Below are positions 7,268 to 9,264 of a DNA stretch of 9,264 bases, one piece after another (within the stretch, counting starts at the first letter, position 1; each line of letters starts with the position of its first letter). A model generated the notes under the pieces. It had not been told where the DNA came from and made no database searches. It worked only from the letters and a program-made list of their open reading frames with translations. This DNA is from Verrucomicrobia bacterium UBA1727 (lineage in GTDB: Bacteria > Verrucomicrobiota > Kiritimatiellia > RFP12 > UBA1067), in assembly GCA_002315875.1 (NCBI GenBank), contig DCIL01000032.1, positions 32,681 to 41,944 of the forward strand. The letters run 5' to 3'. The translations under genes were made by a program, and so were the position numbers.

Positions 7268-8715
7268 GGACGTAGAAGTCGGCTTGCGGGGATGATTGCG
7301 TCGAAGAAGCCGCGGCCCTCAACCGATGGGGCGAGTTCGCCGTCGTAGACGAGCGCTGGACGTACGGAAAGTCCTTTCCTCAAAGGGAGGCGCTTGATCT
7401 TCTGACGCACCTCTTCCTCTACCTCAGGTCCGATATAGCGTCGGCGCTTAATTTCAATGACATAGGCCGTACAGGCCGTTTGCATCAGCAGGTCGATTTG
7501 CAGACCTGCCGGTTGGCCGTCTGGACCCTTGCGGATATTTCGATAGGGAGCGGCGGATTCGATGATCGCATTGCCAATGCCGAGGAACGGAATGAGGGCG
7601 TTGGCATTATTGACGATGAGGTTCTCGAAGAGCAGTCCGCGCACTGTTTCCCAGCCAGGGAGTGAATCAATGGAGACATAACGATAGGATCCTCGCTCAA
7701 TTTCACCGCGATGTGGCGCGATGTATTTCAGATAGAATCGCGTGTAGTTGTCCCGAAGGCGATATTTGAGGATTCGAGATTCCTTCCCGGTCTCGGGATT
7801 CTTGCCGAGATCGGGTGTGATGAATCCGCCGCCGGAGAGATCCTTTAAAAGGTCGGAAAAACGGCCGTTGCGAGATAATTCGGTCGCGGCGGAGAGTTCT
7901 GATCCGGTTTGCGGACCGTTGGCAAGCGCCTCAAGAATGGAAATTTTGGCTGGGATGTCGGAACCGTAAAGCGGATTGAATATCGCATCGAAATCCTTGT
8001 AAAGCTCTCCTCCGGACAGAAAGCAGGAGCGACGAATGTTCTCGTCCGCAGAAAGACCAGGGTTCATTTCTTCAAGGTATCGCGGTATTCCGCCAGTCAC
8101 AGATAGGACATCGAGAATCTCTCGGGACGAAAGCCGTTCTATTGCAGAGCCCCAGAAAAGCGAGCTTTCTTGCAATGAAAGCTCTGGCAGCACATAATCA
8201 CGCGAGAAGCGTCCCGCAAAACCCGTATCCCCAAGAATGTTTTCGCGGATCCAGGTTGAAACGGATCCGCAGACTACGACAATGAGCTGATCGTGTCGAT
8301 GAAAGAATGTCTCCCAGGCGTTTCGCAGGATGCCGGGAAAGTTCGGATCGTATCCGCCCATCCATGATACTTCGTCCAATAGGATGACGGTGCGAACATG
8401 GTCGTCAATCAGTTCGTTGAGTGCAGCAAAAGCGGCTATCCAGTTGTCGACGGCGGGAATCTTCCTATGCGCGAAGACCGAAAGCGTGGCTATGAAATTG
8501 TCCAACTGGTCCTGGTTGGTCATCTGCTTCTGTCGTTGAGGCGAAAGCCCCTCGATTTCAATGTAAGCCGATGAAGTCAGACGTGCAAATTCTCTAATCA
8601 GCGTCGATTTCCCGATGCGTCTTCTTCCACGACATGCTATAATAGATGACGTTCCCTTGCGCCAAAGGGAAGATAGGTCGTCTATTAAGTCGCTACGTCC
8701 GTAGAATCTAGCCAT
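7264..8715 (-). CDS. AAA ATPase with C-terminal DUF234 (PD-(D/E)XK) domain
   Basis: A 483-residue protein with the ATPase_2 + DUF234 architecture. The N-terminal P-loop domain (about 1-220) shows FYGR at 4-7, Walker A GRRRIGKSTLI at 30-40, Walker B TVILLDEVSW at 109-118 with D114 and E115, and the sensor-like VVVCGSVSTWI at 146-156. A winged-helix-like segment follows (about 255-300: ILEAL, ELSAATELS, FSDLLKDL). The C-terminal DUF234 domain (about 320-483: DNYTRFYLKYI, LLFENLIV) carries a PD-(D/E)XK set E364, D408 and E421-x-K423 (YVIEIKRR), with spacing consistent with an intact nuclease fold. The family is common in archaea and anaerobic bacteria and its function is poorly known. It is the first gene of the polysaccharide operon and ends with an ATGA overlap on the flippase start. 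No Shine-Dalgarno precedes ATG 8715-8713. Confidence 0.9.
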   Translation of the reverse strand: MARFYGRSDLIDDLSSLWRKGTSSIIACRGRRRIGKSTLIREFARLTSSAYIEIEGLSPQRQKQMTNQDQLDNFIATLSVFAHRKIPAVDNWIAAFAALNELIDDHVRTVILLDEVSWMGGYDPNFPGILRNAWETFFHRHDQLIVVVCGSVSTWIRENILGDTGFAGRFSRDYVLPELSLQESSLFWGSAIERLSSREILDVLSVTGGIPRYLEEMNPGLSADENIRRSCFLSGGELYKDFDAIFNPLYGSDIPAKISILEALANGPQTGSELSAATELSRNGRFSDLLKDLSGGGFITPDLGKNPETGKESRILKYRLRDNYTRFYLKYIAPHRGEIERGSYRYVSIDSLPGWETVRGLLFENLIVNNANALIPFLGIGNAIIESAAPYRNIRKGPDGQPAGLQIDLLMQTACTAYVIEIKRRRYIGPEVEEEVRQKIKRLPLRKGLSVRPALVYDGELAPSVEGRGFFDAIIPASRLLRP

Positions 8716-8749
8716 GTCTTGGAATTGAATAATTTAAATTTCGCGACAA

Positions 8750-8779
8750 ATTATACCATATCTTTTCGATTCTCGTCAA
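8750..8779 (-). promoter_or_regulatory. Sigma70-type promoter of the leftward operon
   Basis: Read on the minus strand: -35 TTGACG (8779-8774, 5 of 6 to consensus), an 18-bp spacer, then TATAAT (8755-8750, 6 of 6), preceded by TGG giving an extended -10 (TGnTATAAT). The expected start is about 7 nt downstream, near 8743, giving a leader of about 28 nt with AT-rich sequence and no Shine-Dalgarno before the ATPase ATG. This is the only strong promoter I found and it plausibly drives the six leftward genes. The match is seen directly; activity is inferred. Confidence 0.75.
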
Positions 8780-8798
8780 TAGCTGAAAGTTTTTGCGA

Positions 8799-8861
8799 CA
8801 GGTTCGACGCATTTGGAATCTCACTCGGTTATGTTGGCAGCAAACTTGCGCGTCGAACCTG
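8799..8861. repeat. 12-bp perfect inverted repeat with 39-nt spacer
   Basis: CAGGTTCGACGC at 8799-8810 is the exact reverse complement of GCGTCGAACCTG at 8850-8861. A second short pairing, TTTG at 8812-8815 with CAAA at 8841-8844, could continue the stem past a small internal loop. The element lies 20 bp upstream of the operon's -35 box and 3 bp before the first heptamer array. It could be a folded RNA, a protein-binding site, or the ends of a small mobile remnant; nothing decides between these. Confidence 0.7.
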
Positions 8862-8864
8862 AGT

Positions 8865-8906
8865 GGTCAGTGGGCAATGGTCAATGTTCAGTGGTCAGTG
8901 GTCAGC
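8865..8906 (+). repeat. Heptamer tandem array, GGTCARY, left arm
   Basis: Six contiguous 7-nt units: GGTCAGT, GGGCAAT, GGTCAAT, GTTCAGT, GGTCAGT, GGTCAGC. It is the degenerate partner of the array at 8957-9005, in the opposite orientation. Such GGTCAGT/GGTCAAT heptamers resemble the short tandemly repeated sequences described in cyanobacteria and seen in other phyla. In-frame reading of the array gives a false peptide of the type GQWSVV, which should not be annotated as protein. Confidence 0.9.
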
Positions 8907-8956
8907 AAGAGAGCTAATGCATGTTGCCGCTCAACGATCATACATCCCAATTCCAC

Positions 8957-9005
8957 ATTGACCACTGACCATTGACCACTGACCATTGACCACTGACCAT
9001 TGACC
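8957..9005 (-). repeat. Heptamer tandem array, right arm (inverted)
   Basis: Seven contiguous 7-nt units on the plus strand, ATTGACC alternating strictly with ACTGACC (3.5 copies of a 14-mer) and no mismatch. On the minus strand this reads GGTCAAT/GGTCAGT, the same repeat as the left arm. Its perfection suggests recent expansion or arrival compared with the left arm. It directly abuts the transposase fragment that follows. Confidence 0.93.
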
Positions 9006-9007
9006 AT

Positions 9008-9264
9008 TTTCAAGGCCGCGTCGAAGAACGCACGTGCTATCAGACCGACGACATCGAATGGTTTGCCGACAAGGAGAAATGGGCGGGACTGAAGAGCGTC
9101 TGTCGCGTTGACTCAAAACGCACCATCAAGGGCACGACCAGCAAGGAAACCCGGTATTACATCTCATCGCTTGCGGTCAATCCGGAATTGGCGCTTGAAA
9201 CGATCCGTGCGCATTGGGGCATCGAAAACAAGCTGCACCGGACGCTGGACGTGCGTTTCCGCGA
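9008..9264 (+). pseudogene. ISAs1-family transposase, 5'-truncated fragment
   Basis: An open frame from about 9008 to the right edge reads FQGRVEERTCYQTDD, then KEKWAGLKSVCRVDSKR, RYYISSL, and RAHWGIENKLHRTLDVRFR. These match the C-terminal half of ISAs1 / H-repeat-associated DDE transposases (family forms HGRIETR, WPGLKS, RYYISSL, HWxIENxLHWxLDVxFxED). The catalytic-domain N-terminal half is absent: upstream in frame lies only the heptamer array and a TGA at 8987-8989, and no start codon is available. The expected H of HGR is Q here, exactly at the junction. The fragment continues beyond the window, so its 3' end and the IS terminal repeat are not seen. The hand-counted GC of 9061-9120 is 55%. 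Confidence 0.8.

Noticed and set aside
8799..8861. tRNA-like T-arm (GGTTCGA)
   Set aside because: No acceptor stem, D-arm or anticodon arm can be built around it; the pairing partner is the distant inverted repeat instead.
8776..8862. Short plus-strand peptide RFDAFGISLGYVGSKLARRT ending TGA 8860-8862
   Set aside because: The frame has no start codon upstream and runs back into the AT-rich promoter region; the peptide resembles no family I know.
8865..9005. Possible CRISPR array
   Set aside because: The repeat unit is 7 nt with no unique spacers and the arms are in opposite orientation; no cas genes are near.
8793..9116. Short open frames across the heptamer arrays on both strands giving GQWSVV-type peptides
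   Set aside because: The peptides are direct translations of the 7-nt repeat and have no start context or domain; they are repeat artefacts.

Overview
The window is a bacterial surface-polysaccharide (O-antigen, capsule or exopolysaccharide type) biosynthesis region of an apparently Gram-negative-type organism. Two gene groups converge near position 2110-2147. No rRNA, tRNA or CRISPR is visible. The species cannot be named from the sequence. The promoter before the leftward operon is a classical sigma70 type (TTGACG, 18 bp, TATAAT with an extended -10), which argues against Bacteroidota. None of the eight complete genes has a good Shine-Dalgarno sequence. The gene families (DUF5672, GT17, ATPase_2/DUF234, ISAs1) and the GGTCARY heptamer repeats would fit a PVC-group or similar environmental bacterium, but this is a low-confidence guess.

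Layout. Rightward genes: (1) at 3-377 the C-terminal part of a DprA/SLOG-like nucleotide-binding protein, running in from the left edge; (2) at 384-1331 a DUF5672 glycosyltransferase-like protein; (3) at 1340-2110 a StrF-like / Glyco_tranf_2_5 GT-A glycosyltransferase. Leftward operon, read from 8715 down to 2147: AAA ATPase with a C-terminal DUF234 PD-(D/E)XK domain, Wzx-like flippase, FkbM methyltransferase, GT4 glycosyltransferase, GT17 glycosyltransferase, class I SAM methyltransferase. Two junctions in this operon (ATPase/flippase and GT4/GT17) are 4-bp ATGA stop-start overlaps, and most other gaps are under 50 bp, so it reads as one transcription unit fired from the promoter at 8750-8779.

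Right end. Positions 8716-9010 are non-coding. They hold the operon promoter, a 12-bp perfect inverted repeat with a 39-nt spacer (8799-8861), and two arrays of a 7-nt repeat in opposite orientation (8865-8906 and 8957-9005) that together form a long imperfect palindrome. The second array abuts a 5'-truncated ISAs1-family transposase that runs off the right edge. This is the mobile or rearranged boundary of the locus.

How the genes would work together. The glycosyltransferases (DUF5672, Glyco_tranf_2_5, GT4, GT17) would add sugars to a lipid-linked repeat unit at the cytoplasmic face. The FkbM and Methyltransf_23-type enzymes would methylate sugars or the chain end. The MOP-superfamily flippase would move the lipid-linked unit across the inner membrane. 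The ATPase/DUF234 protein has no known role in this pathway. Its translational coupling to the flippase is the most unexpected feature of the window. GC content varies strongly between and within genes (roughly 37% to 68% in hand-counted 60-nt samples), as expected of a horizontally shuffled glycan locus.
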